IMG/VR virus record: IMGVR_UViG_3300035670_007870
Location: 1-20,574 of that record
Length of the DNA: 20,574 nt
Reading direction: 5' to 3' (one strand)
From: a virus
Numbering within the stretch: position 1 is the first letter of the stretch; each line of letters opens with the position of its first letter. The position numbers and the translations under genes are program-made. The notes beneath the pieces are model-generated. The model was not told the origin of the DNA, searched no databases, and saw only the letters and a list, made by a program, of their open reading frames with translations. Shown here one piece after another: positions 6,339-14,468 of the stretch.

Positions 6339-7271
6339 ATGCCAGTTGGAAAAGATACTTATGTAGGCTCTTCGGAGATGAGAGAGTCGCTTCTTTCTAT
6401 TTTGAAAGATGTTTCTCCAAACGAAGATAACTACTTCGTATCAAACTTGGGTAAAGGTCCTAACGCTCTGAATACTCTTCACGAGTGGAATACCTATTAC
6501 GCAGCTAGACCGACTAGTGTAACCGTTATTGCTGAAGGTGCAGCTACTTCTTACGCTGACCTAACTGCCGAAAGCAGAACCTCTAACTATACGGCTATTG
6601 CCGCCCGACCTGTTCGTGTTTCACGGACTAAGGCCTCAATCGCTATGGTTACTGGTGAAGATGCAGTTGGTAAAGAGAAAGAACGTGCTTTGAAGAACCT
6701 TAAAGCCGACATGGAATACCTCACCATCAATGGTGCTGGTCCCAGTGCTGGTCTTTCTGGTGTCGCTCGTGGTATGGCTGGTATTGATCTTTGTATCTCT
6801 ACCAATGTCACGGGTCGTGCTTCCGGTACGTCCTTCACCGAGACTGAATTGAACGATATGGTTCAAGAGTCTTGGACTCAGGTTGGCAGCGAATATGTAG
6901 CCGACCTTTTAGTGGCTCCAGTAGTCATTAAGAGGCGTGTTGCCGGGTTCGGAACTAACTTAACCCGCAACGTGCAAGCAGTGGACAAACGCTTAACCCA
7001 AGAAGTCCGGGTGTACGATTCACAGGTTGGTCCTACCATCACTGTAATCGCCCACAAGGATGTGCGTGCAACCGCAGGGACCTTAACCGCCTATATGTTA
7101 AGAGAGGAATGTTTTGAACACTCCTTCTTAACCGATTCCGGTGAACCCCATTGGGAAGATCGTGCCAAAGATGGTGACTACGTCAGTGGTACTTATATCA
7201 CTGAGTTCTCTTTGGTCTCCTACGCTCAACGTGCTTCAGTACGCAGAACCGGTTACAACACAGGTCTGTAA
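6339..7271 (+). CDS. Major capsid protein, SU10-like
   Basis: The 310-residue protein is the likely shell subunit. It follows the scaffold with AAAGGA (6329-6334) as a strong SD. It has an N-terminal arm, then a segment ARPTSVTVIAEGAA, then ARPVRVSRTKASIAMVTGE and a long helix (EKERALKNLKADMEYLT). This is the pattern I associate with the SU10-type HK97-fold capsid family found in some podoviruses. The C-terminal third is beta-rich and ends in basic RASVRRTGYNTGL. No long N-terminal propeptide is evident, consistent with a separate scaffold. An intrinsic terminator follows directly, as is common for very highly expressed capsid genes. Confidence 0.88.
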   Translation: MPVGKDTYVGSSEMRESLLSILKDVSPNEDNYFVSNLGKGPNALNTLHEWNTYYAARPTSVTVIAEGAATSYADLTAESRTSNYTAIAARPVRVSRTKASIAMVTGEDAVGKEKERALKNLKADMEYLTINGAGPSAGLSGVARGMAGIDLCISTNVTGRASGTSFTETELNDMVQESWTQVGSEYVADLLVAPVVIKRRVAGFGTNLTRNVQAVDKRLTQEVRVYDSQVGPTITVIAHKDVRATAGTLTAYMLREECFEHSFLTDSGEPHWEDRAKDGDYVSGTYITEFSLVSYAQRASVRRTGYNTGL

Positions 7272-7298
7272 TAGTTTGATACAGATAGATACCAATTT

Positions 7299-7325
7299 AG
7301 CCCACTTGCAAGAGTGGGCTTTTTG
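7299..7325 (+). terminator. Intrinsic terminator after the capsid gene
   Basis: AGCCCAC (7299-7305) and GTGGGCT (7314-7320) form a perfect GC-rich 7-bp stem with an 8-base loop, followed by TTTTT (7320-7324). This is a classic rho-independent terminator. It ends or attenuates the packaging/head transcript before the next gene and so probably lowers read-through into the glycan cassette. Confidence 0.85.
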
Positions 7326-7340
7326 GTGTAATTTGGATTT

Positions 7341-7742
7341 ATGGGCAACATCATTCAAATGGGTGAAGAAGAGTACGAGATACCCACTGACCAAGCGATT
7401 CTGCTTTCCAAATATTTAACTGAGGCCTGGGACAAATTAGGTAAACCCAATGATTTATTTACCGAATCTGGTAGGAAACTCATGACGGTAATTATTGCTG
7501 CCTGGGAGGATACCTATCCGACTCAGTATGCCCAATGGAAGGCAAATAGGGATGAACACCTGGCTTCAGAGTTGCCCATCAGGGAACAGGCCCTACATAC
7601 AGGCAGGAGCTTATCATCTACCCCAACCTTTGTCTGGTATTTGATGAAGAAGTTTTACACCGGCAATAATATTAATGAGCGTAAATTTCAATTAAAGTTT
7701 GTCAAGGAATATCCGATATTTAGATATACACAGCGTATATGA
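7341..7742 (+). CDS. Hypothetical protein between capsid and glycan cassette
   Basis: This is a 133-residue protein that I do not recognise. It is mostly predicted helix (DQAILLSKYLTEAWDKLG, KLMTVIIAAWEDTYPTQY) with a basic aromatic C-terminus (KEYPIFRYTQRI). No signal peptide or membrane segment is visible. The ATG lies 16 bases after the terminator and GGA at 7335-7337 is only a weak SD; a second in-frame ATG follows six codons later. Its stop overlaps the next start as ATGA, coupling it to the large glycosyltransferase. It may be a virion accessory protein or part of the cassette. Confidence 0.7.
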   Translation: MGNIIQMGEEEYEIPTDQAILLSKYLTEAWDKLGKPNDLFTESGRKLMTVIIAAWEDTYPTQYAQWKANRDEHLASELPIREQALHTGRSLSSTPTFVWYLMKKFYTGNNINERKFQLKFVKEYPIFRYTQRI

Positions 7743-9529
7743 TGATCTCGGCCTGTCTAATTGTTAAAGACGATAGTGAACTGTCTAAGTTAAAGTCGGC
7801 AGTTGCTTCCTTTGAAGAATATGTAGAAGAGATATGTATTACCGCTAATGGTGATAAGGTAGAACAGATTGAGGCATGGTGCAAAACTCAACCCAAGATT
7901 AAATACTCTTACTTAAAGTGGGGCAAGGACTTTTCCGAACAGAGAAACTATAACTTCCTCCAGGCAGATAATAAGGCTGATTGGATCTTTTGGGTGGATG
8001 CTGATGATGTGCTTATTGGTGGGGAGAACCTTCGGTCTATTGCCAAAGCCGCTCTTAATAAGCGGCAAACCTGTGTTTATTTTGAATACTGGTATGGGTG
8101 TCAGTTTGAGGGAGAACCTTCGGCCAAAACCCTAACTAGGGTAGAAATAAAACACATGAAGGAGAGACTCATTAGTCCTAAGAAGATGGTGTGGCAGAAA
8201 CGGATTCATGAGAACCCAGTTCACCTTGAGGGCTTGGATTTTAGATATGCCAAACAACCTTACACCGAAGAATTACCCATAGCCATTCTCCATCTAGGTG
8301 CGCCTAGAGCCGAGAGTGAGGGTAAGACTATGGGTAGGACTTTAAGGAATAAGGAGCTTTTAGAACTTGAGTTAGAAGACGAGAGGCAATCAGGCCAACC
8401 AGATCCTAGAACTATTCTCTACCTAATGAAGATTTATAAAGAATTAGATGAACCCGAAATTCTAGAGAGATGTATCTTACTTGGGCATGAATACCTCCAA
8501 CTGTCTGGTTGGGATATGGAACGTGCAAGTGCTTGCGAATTGATGGGCCAATGCGCCCAGAAACTTGGTAGGGTAGATGAGGCTGAGGACTTCTATCTAA
8601 GAGCCGTTAAAGAATACCCCAATTACGTCATTCTCTATATGAGACTGGCTGCGCTCTATTTCTCCAAGAAAGATTACAGCAAAATGAAGTGGTGGATGGA
8701 GAAGTCACTCCAGATGGATGAAGATGATCCAGGCAACCAGATAGACAATGTTTTAGAGAAGGAACTTTTATCGGCAGAACTTTTAATGAATTACTACTGG
8801 AATGTAAGTCGCAACACTAAAAAGGCTTACAAAGTAGCCCAACAACTAGAGGAATTGAATCCTACCGAGCAAAACAAAGAAAACACTAAATACCTAAAGG
8901 AGTTAAGCCAACTAGATGAGGCCTGTGAGTGGGTGGATAAACTCTCTAAGTATCTGGTTAGAACTGATGAGCAAAAAGCGGTGGTAGAGTTAATGAAGGC
9001 CCTGCCAAACTCTATCTCCATGCAGCCTTTTGCGATAGGACTTTACAACAAATATGTTAAGCCTAAAGTCTGGGCCTCAAATGAAATTTGCTACTATGCC
9101 AACTTTAACCAGAAGCACTTTGAAGAGTGGAGCGGTCTGAGTCTAGAAAGGGGCATTGGTGGCAGTGAAACGGCCGTAATTCAGCTTTCTAAAGAGTGGG
9201 CCAAGAATGGTTACAAAGTCTATGTTTACTGTGATCCGGGTGGAGAGAGGGGCTTAATAGATGGGGTTTACTATTTACCCTGGTATTATTTTAATCCTAA
9301 AGATAAGTTTAATATCTTCATTCAATGGCGGTCTGGATTTATGTCTAATATTGTCAGCAGCAAGAAGTTTTATGTGGACCTTCATGATGTTTGGAATGAG
9401 GCAGATTATCTTAACCGACTGGACTCTATTGATGGCTTCTTTGTAAAGAGTAAATATCACCGCTCTATGGGGCCAAGTATCCCTGATGAAAAATTTATTG
9501 TTGTTTCAAATGGTGTTTCTGAATGTTAA
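7739..9529 (+). CDS. Multi-domain glycosyltransferase, N-terminal half (GT2 + TPR + GT-B N-domain)
   Basis: The 596-residue protein has three parts. Residues 1 to about 200 are a GT2-type GT-A domain: ISACLIVKDD at the start, catalytic-type WVDADD at 85-90 for metal and nucleotide-sugar binding. Residues about 260-400 contain TPR-like helical repeats (KLGRVDEAEDFYLRAVKEYP). From about 442 a GT-B N-terminal domain begins, with GIGGSETAV near residue 475, and it ends abruptly at EKFIVVSNGVSEC. In GT4-like enzymes the segment ending in NG is followed at once by the second Rossmann domain. Here that domain is encoded after the HNH gene, at 10159. This is therefore one half of a gene split by insertion. 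Start and preceding stop overlap as ATGA. Confidence 0.87.
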   Translation: MMISACLIVKDDSELSKLKSAVASFEEYVEEICITANGDKVEQIEAWCKTQPKIKYSYLKWGKDFSEQRNYNFLQADNKADWIFWVDADDVLIGGENLRSIAKAALNKRQTCVYFEYWYGCQFEGEPSAKTLTRVEIKHMKERLISPKKMVWQKRIHENPVHLEGLDFRYAKQPYTEELPIAILHLGAPRAESEGKTMGRTLRNKELLELELEDERQSGQPDPRTILYLMKIYKELDEPEILERCILLGHEYLQLSGWDMERASACELMGQCAQKLGRVDEAEDFYLRAVKEYPNYVILYMRLAALYFSKKDYSKMKWWMEKSLQMDEDDPGNQIDNVLEKELLSAELLMNYYWNVSRNTKKAYKVAQQLEELNPTEQNKENTKYLKELSQLDEACEWVDKLSKYLVRTDEQKAVVELMKALPNSISMQPFAIGLYNKYVKPKVWASNEICYYANFNQKHFEEWSGLSLERGIGGSETAVIQLSKEWAKNGYKVYVYCDPGGERGLIDGVYYLPWYYFNPKDKFNIFIQWRSGFMSNIVSSKKFYVDLHDVWNEADYLNRLDSIDGFFVKSKYHRSMGPSIPDEKFIVVSNGVSEC

Positions 9530-9538
9530 ACTTAATAT

Positions 9539-10162
9539 ATGTCTAAAATAACTAGAATTTGTGAAAACTGTAAGCAACCTTTTGAGTGGTTTACGTGGTG
9601 TGGTAAGGGTTTGTTTTGTTCAAAAAAATGTTTTTATGAAAGTAGAATCGGAAAACCAAGTGGGGCCAATGGTAAAAGATGGAAATTGTCAACCGCAACA
9701 AAAGAAAAAATGTCTTTGGCTCTTAAGAAGAGATATAGAAATAATCCTAAATATAAAAAGATAGTGGCAAGCATAGGCAAATCTAACGCTGGGAAAAAAA
9801 GAACATTAGAATGGCGAAAAGAGAGAAGCGAGTTATATAAAAAACTTGGCTATGGTTATTGGTTGCCAGTAAAAAGAGGCAGTGAGCATTGGCATTGGAT
9901 GGGGGGAATTACACCAGAAAAAATAAGTTTAAGAAAATCCCAAACATATAAATGCTGGAGAATTGGGGTTTTTGAAAGAGATAACTATATATGTCAACTT
10001 TGTGGAATAAGGGGAGCAAACATGGAGGCAGATCATTATCCTATACCATTTTATAAATTGTATAGAGATAGAGATTTGAAAACAATGTGGGATATAAATA
10101 ATGGTAGAACCCTTTGTAGGAGTTGCCACAAATTAGAAACTAAAAAAGAGAAATATCTATGA
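9539..10162 (+). CDS. HNH homing-type endonuclease inserted in the glycosyltransferase gene
   Basis: The 207-residue protein starts with a four-Cys zinc motif (CENCKQPF ... FCSKKCF). It continues with Lys-rich NUMOD3-like DNA-binding repeats (around LSTATKEKMSLALKK and GKKRTLEWRKERSEL), then GSEHWHWMGGITP, a signature often seen before HNH domains. It ends in a canonical HNH nuclease: CQLCG, EADHYPIPF and TLCRSCHKLE. Such enzymes cut an uninterrupted allele and spread by repair. The gene is visibly more A-rich than its neighbours, a sign of separate origin. It has no SD and begins 9 bases after the stop of the first glycosyltransferase half, in the same frame. Its own stop overlaps the start of the second half (ATGA). 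The coding region fills nearly all of the insert, leaving no room for a self-splicing intron core. Confidence 0.88.
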   Translation: MSKITRICENCKQPFEWFTWCGKGLFCSKKCFYESRIGKPSGANGKRWKLSTATKEKMSLALKKRYRNNPKYKKIVASIGKSNAGKKRTLEWRKERSELYKKLGYGYWLPVKRGSEHWHWMGGITPEKISLRKSQTYKCWRIGVFERDNYICQLCGIRGANMEADHYPIPFYKLYRDRDLKTMWDINNGRTLCRSCHKLETKKEKYL

Positions 10163-11700
10163 AGCATAATTTAAAACACAACCTAGCCAGACCGCATAGA
10201 CTGTTCTGGGGTAGTTCTTATGACCGTGGGCTAGATATTCTCCTGTTTATGTGGCCTGAGATTAAAAAACAATATCCTGATGCTGAGCTACATATTACTT
10301 ATGGTTGGGATTTGTTTGATAAGGCTGCTTCCGGCAATCCAGAGAGAATGAAGTGGAAAGAATCAGTTTCCAGAATGATGGAATATGATGGCATTAAGCA
10401 TTATGGCAGGGTGGGCAAAACAGAACTAAGACGGATTAGAAGAAACTGTGGTATCTGGGCCTATCCGACTTACTTTACTGAGATTAACTGTATAACCGCC
10501 CTGGATTGTCAGAAAGACGGGGTAGTGCCTGTAGTTTGTAATTTCAAAGATAAAAACAGATATACCGCTCTAGATGAAGTCGTCCAGTCTGGCATTAAGA
10601 TAGAGGGCAATATTACCGATGAGGCCGTCCAAGATGAGTTTAAAAAGGAATTATTAGCATTAATGGGTGATTATCCCCGATGGAAACATTTAAGTCATGA
10701 GGGCAAGAAGTTCTCCCGCCGGTTTGAGTGGCCCACCATTGCCGAGAAGTGGAGCCATATATTTGCTGGAATCTTACCCAATCCTTTGGTGAGTATTATC
10801 ACTCCCACCATTCGTAAAGGTTTCTGGAACATTATGGCCCACAACATTGCCGAGCAGACCCATCAAAATATTGAGTGGATTGTGGTGGATGATTATCCGA
10901 AAAACAGAAAACAGGTAATGGAATTGTATGTTAGTGGGTTAACACATAAATATGTGAGAGGCCTTAAAAGCGATAAATACTTCTTTTCTCTCTCTACTGC
11001 CAACAATATTGGGTGGAGAAATTCTAATGGAGAATTATTGGTTTACTTGCAGGACTTTATTTTAATGCCAAAAAACGGCATAGAAATGTTGGTAGATATT
11101 TACCGCCATCAACCCAATGCTTTAATTGCTCCTACCGATAGATTCTACTATCCAAAATACGAACCAGATGTTGACAGTGAAGACTGGTTTAATGGCAAAA
11201 CAGACGTGGTTGGGGAGTACATTAAAAGCAATATCCGAAATCAATATTTGGGCATGAGATTAACTGAGAATCCATCTGACTTTGAAATGAATTATGGCGC
11301 TATTCCTAGAAAGATCTTAGACCACCTTGGTGGCTGGTATGACTTCTTTAATGATGGCTTGGGCTACGACAACACCGAAATAGCCCTAAGAGCTTTAATG
11401 GCCGGTTACAAGATTATTATTGATGATACTAATCAGGCAGTGGGCTTGGATCACTGGGAACCCTTAAAAGAAAAACAGAATGAGTTGGGAGAAAAGCGGA
11501 CAACCAGATTAAATGACCTAAGATACATTTGGTTGAAGTATCAGCTTGAATCGGGAAAACTAACTCCAGTTAGAAATGAGAAGCTAAACCAACGCCGACT
11601 AGAGTTTGAACTACCAGAAGAAATGAGCATAACCGAATCCAGAAAGTATATGGACAAAGTTAGCGATAAATATTTTAAAATCTGGGATACCTATGTCTAA
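10159..11700 (+). CDS. Multi-domain glycosyltransferase, C-terminal half (GT-B C-domain + GT2)
   Basis: The 513-residue protein opens with what should be the second Rossmann domain of the GT-B enzyme begun upstream: RPHRLFWGSSYDRGLDILL, then PDAELHITYGW, then TYFTEINCITALD, the donor-binding Glu region of GT4-like enzymes. From about residue 208 a separate GT2-like domain follows: LVSIITPTIRKG, IEWIVVDDYP, GELLVYLQDF in place of a classical DxD, and GLGYDNTEIALRALMAGY as acceptor-side motif. The ATG overlaps the HNH stop, so the insertion supplies a restart codon. The product could pair with the upstream half to rebuild one GT-B enzyme, or its GT2 domain could work alone. It overlaps the next gene by 8 bases. 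Confidence 0.87.
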   Translation: MKHNLKHNLARPHRLFWGSSYDRGLDILLFMWPEIKKQYPDAELHITYGWDLFDKAASGNPERMKWKESVSRMMEYDGIKHYGRVGKTELRRIRRNCGIWAYPTYFTEINCITALDCQKDGVVPVVCNFKDKNRYTALDEVVQSGIKIEGNITDEAVQDEFKKELLALMGDYPRWKHLSHEGKKFSRRFEWPTIAEKWSHIFAGILPNPLVSIITPTIRKGFWNIMAHNIAEQTHQNIEWIVVDDYPKNRKQVMELYVSGLTHKYVRGLKSDKYFFSLSTANNIGWRNSNGELLVYLQDFILMPKNGIEMLVDIYRHQPNALIAPTDRFYYPKYEPDVDSEDWFNGKTDVVGEYIKSNIRNQYLGMRLTENPSDFEMNYGAIPRKILDHLGGWYDFFNDGLGYDNTEIALRALMAGYKIIIDDTNQAVGLDHWEPLKEKQNELGEKRTTRLNDLRYIWLKYQLESGKLTPVRNEKLNQRRLEFELPEEMSITESRKYMDKVSDKYFKIWDTYV

Positions 11701-12622
11701 AATTGCCATAACTGGTAGTTCAGGATTAATCGGTTCTAATCTATCTAAAAAGTTAGTAAGTCTGGGACATGATGTGGTTGGTATTTCTACCACCACTGGT
11801 TGTGACCTGACCAATGAGAAACAAACCGATGCTGTCTTTGAGCGAGTTAGGCCCGATGTGGTTTATGCCTTGGCAGCAGAAGCAGCCGAGTCTAGGGGGC
11901 AAAACTCTCCTGTTTATATGACTCAGAATAACTCTGGTATTTTTGTTAACACTCTAAAGGCCTCAATTAATGCTGGCGTTAAAAGATTTATCTACACCTC
12001 ATCCGTGGCAGTCTATGGAGAGGCTAACGTCCCATATAAAGAAGATGGACCCACCATTCCTAAAGACATTTACGGGGTAAATAAGTTGGCCTGTGAGCAA
12101 ATGCTGCAAATAATGAGTAAGGTTCACGCCTTTAATTATGTGATTTTCCGACCTCATAACATTTATGGACCAGGGCAGAACATGAGGGACCCATATAAAA
12201 ACGTAGTGGCTCTGTTTATGAGGAAGTTAATTGAGGGTGAGCCATATAAACTATTTGGTTTTGGTAAGATGCGCCGGGCTTTCTCCTATGTAGATGATGT
12301 GGTTGGGGTTATGGTGGATTCTTTAAGACCGGAATACAACAATAAAACTTTAAATGTGGGTTCAGAGAAAGACATCTCTATTAAAGAACTGTCTGATTTA
12401 ATTCAAAATATAACTGGCTTAACCGGTGAGATTGAAATGCTTAAGGGAAGACCCCAGGAAATATCCATGTTCTTGGCTGACCACACCCGACAACGAGAAC
12501 TTACGAGATATAACGAGACACCGATTGAAGACGGTTTAATGAAAACTTGGGAGTGGGTTAGGAGTAAAAAGTTGCAGCCAATTATTCAAAAGGAGACAGA
12601 AATATGTTTAAAAAAAGAATAG
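11693..12622 (+). CDS. NAD-dependent nucleotide-sugar epimerase/dehydratase (extended SDR)
   Basis: This 309-residue, full-length extended short-chain dehydrogenase has the nucleotide-binding glycine motif GSSGLIG (G8, G11, G14), catalytic S103/S104 in YTSSVAVYG, and the Tyr-Lys pair in YGVNK (Y127, K131). RPHNIYGPGQ and AFSYVDDVVGVM are typical of UDP-galactose 4-epimerase and GDP/CDP-sugar relatives. It probably oxidises a nucleotide sugar at C4, either to epimerise it or as a step to a deoxysugar. The following DegT-family enzyme would accept a 4-keto sugar, so the two may act in sequence. The exact substrate cannot be read from the sequence. It overlaps both neighbours by a few bases. Confidence 0.92.
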   Translation: MSKIAITGSSGLIGSNLSKKLVSLGHDVVGISTTTGCDLTNEKQTDAVFERVRPDVVYALAAEAAESRGQNSPVYMTQNNSGIFVNTLKASINAGVKRFIYTSSVAVYGEANVPYKEDGPTIPKDIYGVNKLACEQMLQIMSKVHAFNYVIFRPHNIYGPGQNMRDPYKNVVALFMRKLIEGEPYKLFGFGKMRRAFSYVDDVVGVMVDSLRPEYNNKTLNVGSEKDISIKELSDLIQNITGLTGEIEMLKGRPQEISMFLADHTRQRELTRYNETPIEDGLMKTWEWVRSKKLQPIIQKETEICLKKE

Positions 12623-13767
12623 ACAGAATTGAGTATGGTGGTGCTATGTGCGGTTCAGAAGAGCGTGAGGCAATGTTACGAATTTACGACTCGCAGGGTG
12701 GCAAAAGGTGGACTATTGGACCGGAAAGTGAGGCTCTTGAGGTAGAATTGGCAAATACTACCAGAGTAAAACGTGCTGTAGTGGTCAATTCCGGCAGTTC
12801 TGCTTTATTGCTGGCTGTAGCAGCCTTAAAATTACCACCTGAAAGTCTAATTGCTATTCCGGCTCTTAATTTCCCCACGGCTTTTAACGCTATCATTCAA
12901 AATGGTCACATTCCGGTCGTAATTGACTGTGATAAGAATATGCTTTTGGATTTAAATGCTTTAAAAGAAGTGGTTGAGGTAGAAGACATAGCGGCAGTGA
13001 TTGCAGTTCATGTCGCTTCTAACCCCGTAGATTTGATTAAGCTTAGAAAGATTGTGGGTTCTAAAGTAAAAATCATAAGTGACAACTGTGACGGATATGG
13101 AACCAAACTAAATGGTAAATTTATTGACACCTATGCCGACCTTTCCTGCGTTTCCTTTCATGCCGCCCATATTATTACCATGGGTGAGGGTGGGGCCATT
13201 CTAACCAACGATAATAAGTTGGCTGATGCGGCCAAGAAAATGAGGGAGTGGGGTAGAGCTTCTGGAACAGATAAGATTTACACTTATCCGGGATTCCCGG
13301 ACGACTACCGGGAGCGTTATGTTTATGAGGAAATAGGTTACAACCTAAAGCCTTTGGAATTACAGTGCGCCATTGGCAGAATCCAATTAAAGAAGTTGGA
13401 AAAGTTTAAACAGGCTAGGGCCAAAAACTATCAGAGATTGCAAAAAGTCTTTTCTAAGTTGCAGTTATTTGAAACGGTTAACACGATAAAGGGGGCTGAT
13501 GTTTGTTGGTTCTCCTTTCCCTTCTATTGCCGGGGCATAGCCAGAAAAGATGTGATGAGTACCTTAGAGGCTAATAATATTGAGTGCCGCACTATATTTT
13601 CCGGCAATATTACTAAACACCCGGCGTATGATGGGATAAATATGTCTGTCCCATTTAAATTAACCCACGCTGATGATGTCATGGAAAATGGGGTCTTTAT
13701 TTCTGTTCATCCATCTATTACCCAAGAAATGATTGACTTCATTGGGGAGGTATTAAAAAGCCTATGA
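12604..13767 (+). CDS. DegT-family sugar 3-dehydratase-like enzyme (active-site His in place of Lys)
   Basis: The 387-residue protein has the DegT/DnrJ/EryC1/StrS PLP-enzyme fold: VVNSGSSALLLAV near 61-73, ALNFPTAFNAI, ISDNCDGYG with cofactor-binding D160, and SFHAAHIITMGEGGAI at 184-199. In aminotransferases of this family the loop reads F-H-x-x-K, with the Lys forming the Schiff base; here that position is H189. His there is the hallmark of sugar 3-dehydratases: RfbH/E1 (CDP-hexulose 3-dehydrase) and ColD (colitose pathway). The loop closely matches RfbH. However, the Cys-rich RfbH segment after the DWGR motif, which holds an iron-sulphur cluster, is absent: here EWGRASGTD has no Cys. That makes it more ColD-like in mechanism. 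AGGAG (12591-12595) is the SD. Confidence 0.85.
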   Translation: MFKKRIDRIEYGGAMCGSEEREAMLRIYDSQGGKRWTIGPESEALEVELANTTRVKRAVVVNSGSSALLLAVAALKLPPESLIAIPALNFPTAFNAIIQNGHIPVVIDCDKNMLLDLNALKEVVEVEDIAAVIAVHVASNPVDLIKLRKIVGSKVKIISDNCDGYGTKLNGKFIDTYADLSCVSFHAAHIITMGEGGAILTNDNKLADAAKKMREWGRASGTDKIYTYPGFPDDYRERYVYEEIGYNLKPLELQCAIGRIQLKKLEKFKQARAKNYQRLQKVFSKLQLFETVNTIKGADVCWFSFPFYCRGIARKDVMSTLEANNIECRTIFSGNITKHPAYDGINMSVPFKLTHADDVMENGVFISVHPSITQEMIDFIGEVLKSL

Positions 13768-14468
13768 AAGTAATTTACCGAATGACGGATATTCCCTCTA
13801 CTAATCCGTCACCAATATTTCAAGAAAACAAATATGCTTTAAACAAGCTATGCTTAACCTCTTTCCTACAGGCATTTGAGGGACAGGATATTCATATTCA
13901 CTTCATTTTGGATCATGCTCCCCAGGGAAAGTATGAAAAGCTTCTCCAAATGGTGACTGTACCATTTTCAGCCGAATATACTCAAATAGGCATAAATGGA
14001 ACCATGAATCATTCCTACTACACGGCTATTGGTTCGTCTGAATCCAAGTATGTTCTATTTCAGGAGTGTGACTACCTTTACCGGCCAGGAACCGGAAAGC
14101 AGTACCTTGAGGCCTTGGAGGGGCTGCCAGAAGGCAGTGTTCTGTCGCCATACGATCATCCTAACTTTTATCGTGATTCTGGGTTACATGCAGATGTTTG
14201 TGGGATTAAATTGATTGGTAATCACCATTACCGGACGACTGAGCGCAATACAATGACCTGGGGTTGTGAGGTTGAAACAGTTAAAAAGAATTACCCCCTT
14301 CTTACCAAATATGGCTACTTAGACGGTGACGTATGGTATGAACTTTATAAAAAGGGCCATAGACTTTTTGTTCCCATTCCCACCTTTGCTACTCATATGG
14401 TGAGTGAATATCTATCACCCGGATATGATTGGAGTGCTTTATGGCAAACACTGGAAACCCGAATCTAA
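13764..14468 (+). CDS. Putative GT-A-type glycosyltransferase
   Basis: This 234-residue protein lies inside the glycan cassette. It has a layout like a GT-A glycosyltransferase: an N-terminal strand (KVIYRMTD), helix KYALNKLCLTSFLQAF, a strand IHIHFILDHA, and KYVLFQECDYLYRPG near 93-107, where ECD would stand in for the metal-binding DxD. Later it has acceptor-side acidic residues in YLDGDVWYEL. I do not recognise a specific family. Its start overlaps the dehydratase stop (ATGA) with GGGGAGG some 13 bases upstream, so it is coupled to that gene. It may transfer the deoxysugar made by the preceding enzymes, but that is only inferred from position. Confidence 0.6.
   Translation: MKVIYRMTDIPSTNPSPIFQENKYALNKLCLTSFLQAFEGQDIHIHFILDHAPQGKYEKLLQMVTVPFSAEYTQIGINGTMNHSYYTAIGSSESKYVLFQECDYLYRPGTGKQYLEALEGLPEGSVLSPYDHPNFYRDSGLHADVCGIKLIGNHHYRTTERNTMTWGCEVETVKKNYPLLTKYGYLDGDVWYELYKKGHRLFVPIPTFATHMVSEYLSPGYDWSALWQTLETRI

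Noticed and set aside
9500-10170. Intein or group I intron in the glycosyltransferase
   Set aside because: The first half ends in a stop codon and the HNH protein lacks intein splicing blocks, so it is not an intein. The HNH coding region occupies nearly the whole insert, leaving about 16 bases, far too few for a group I core outside it.
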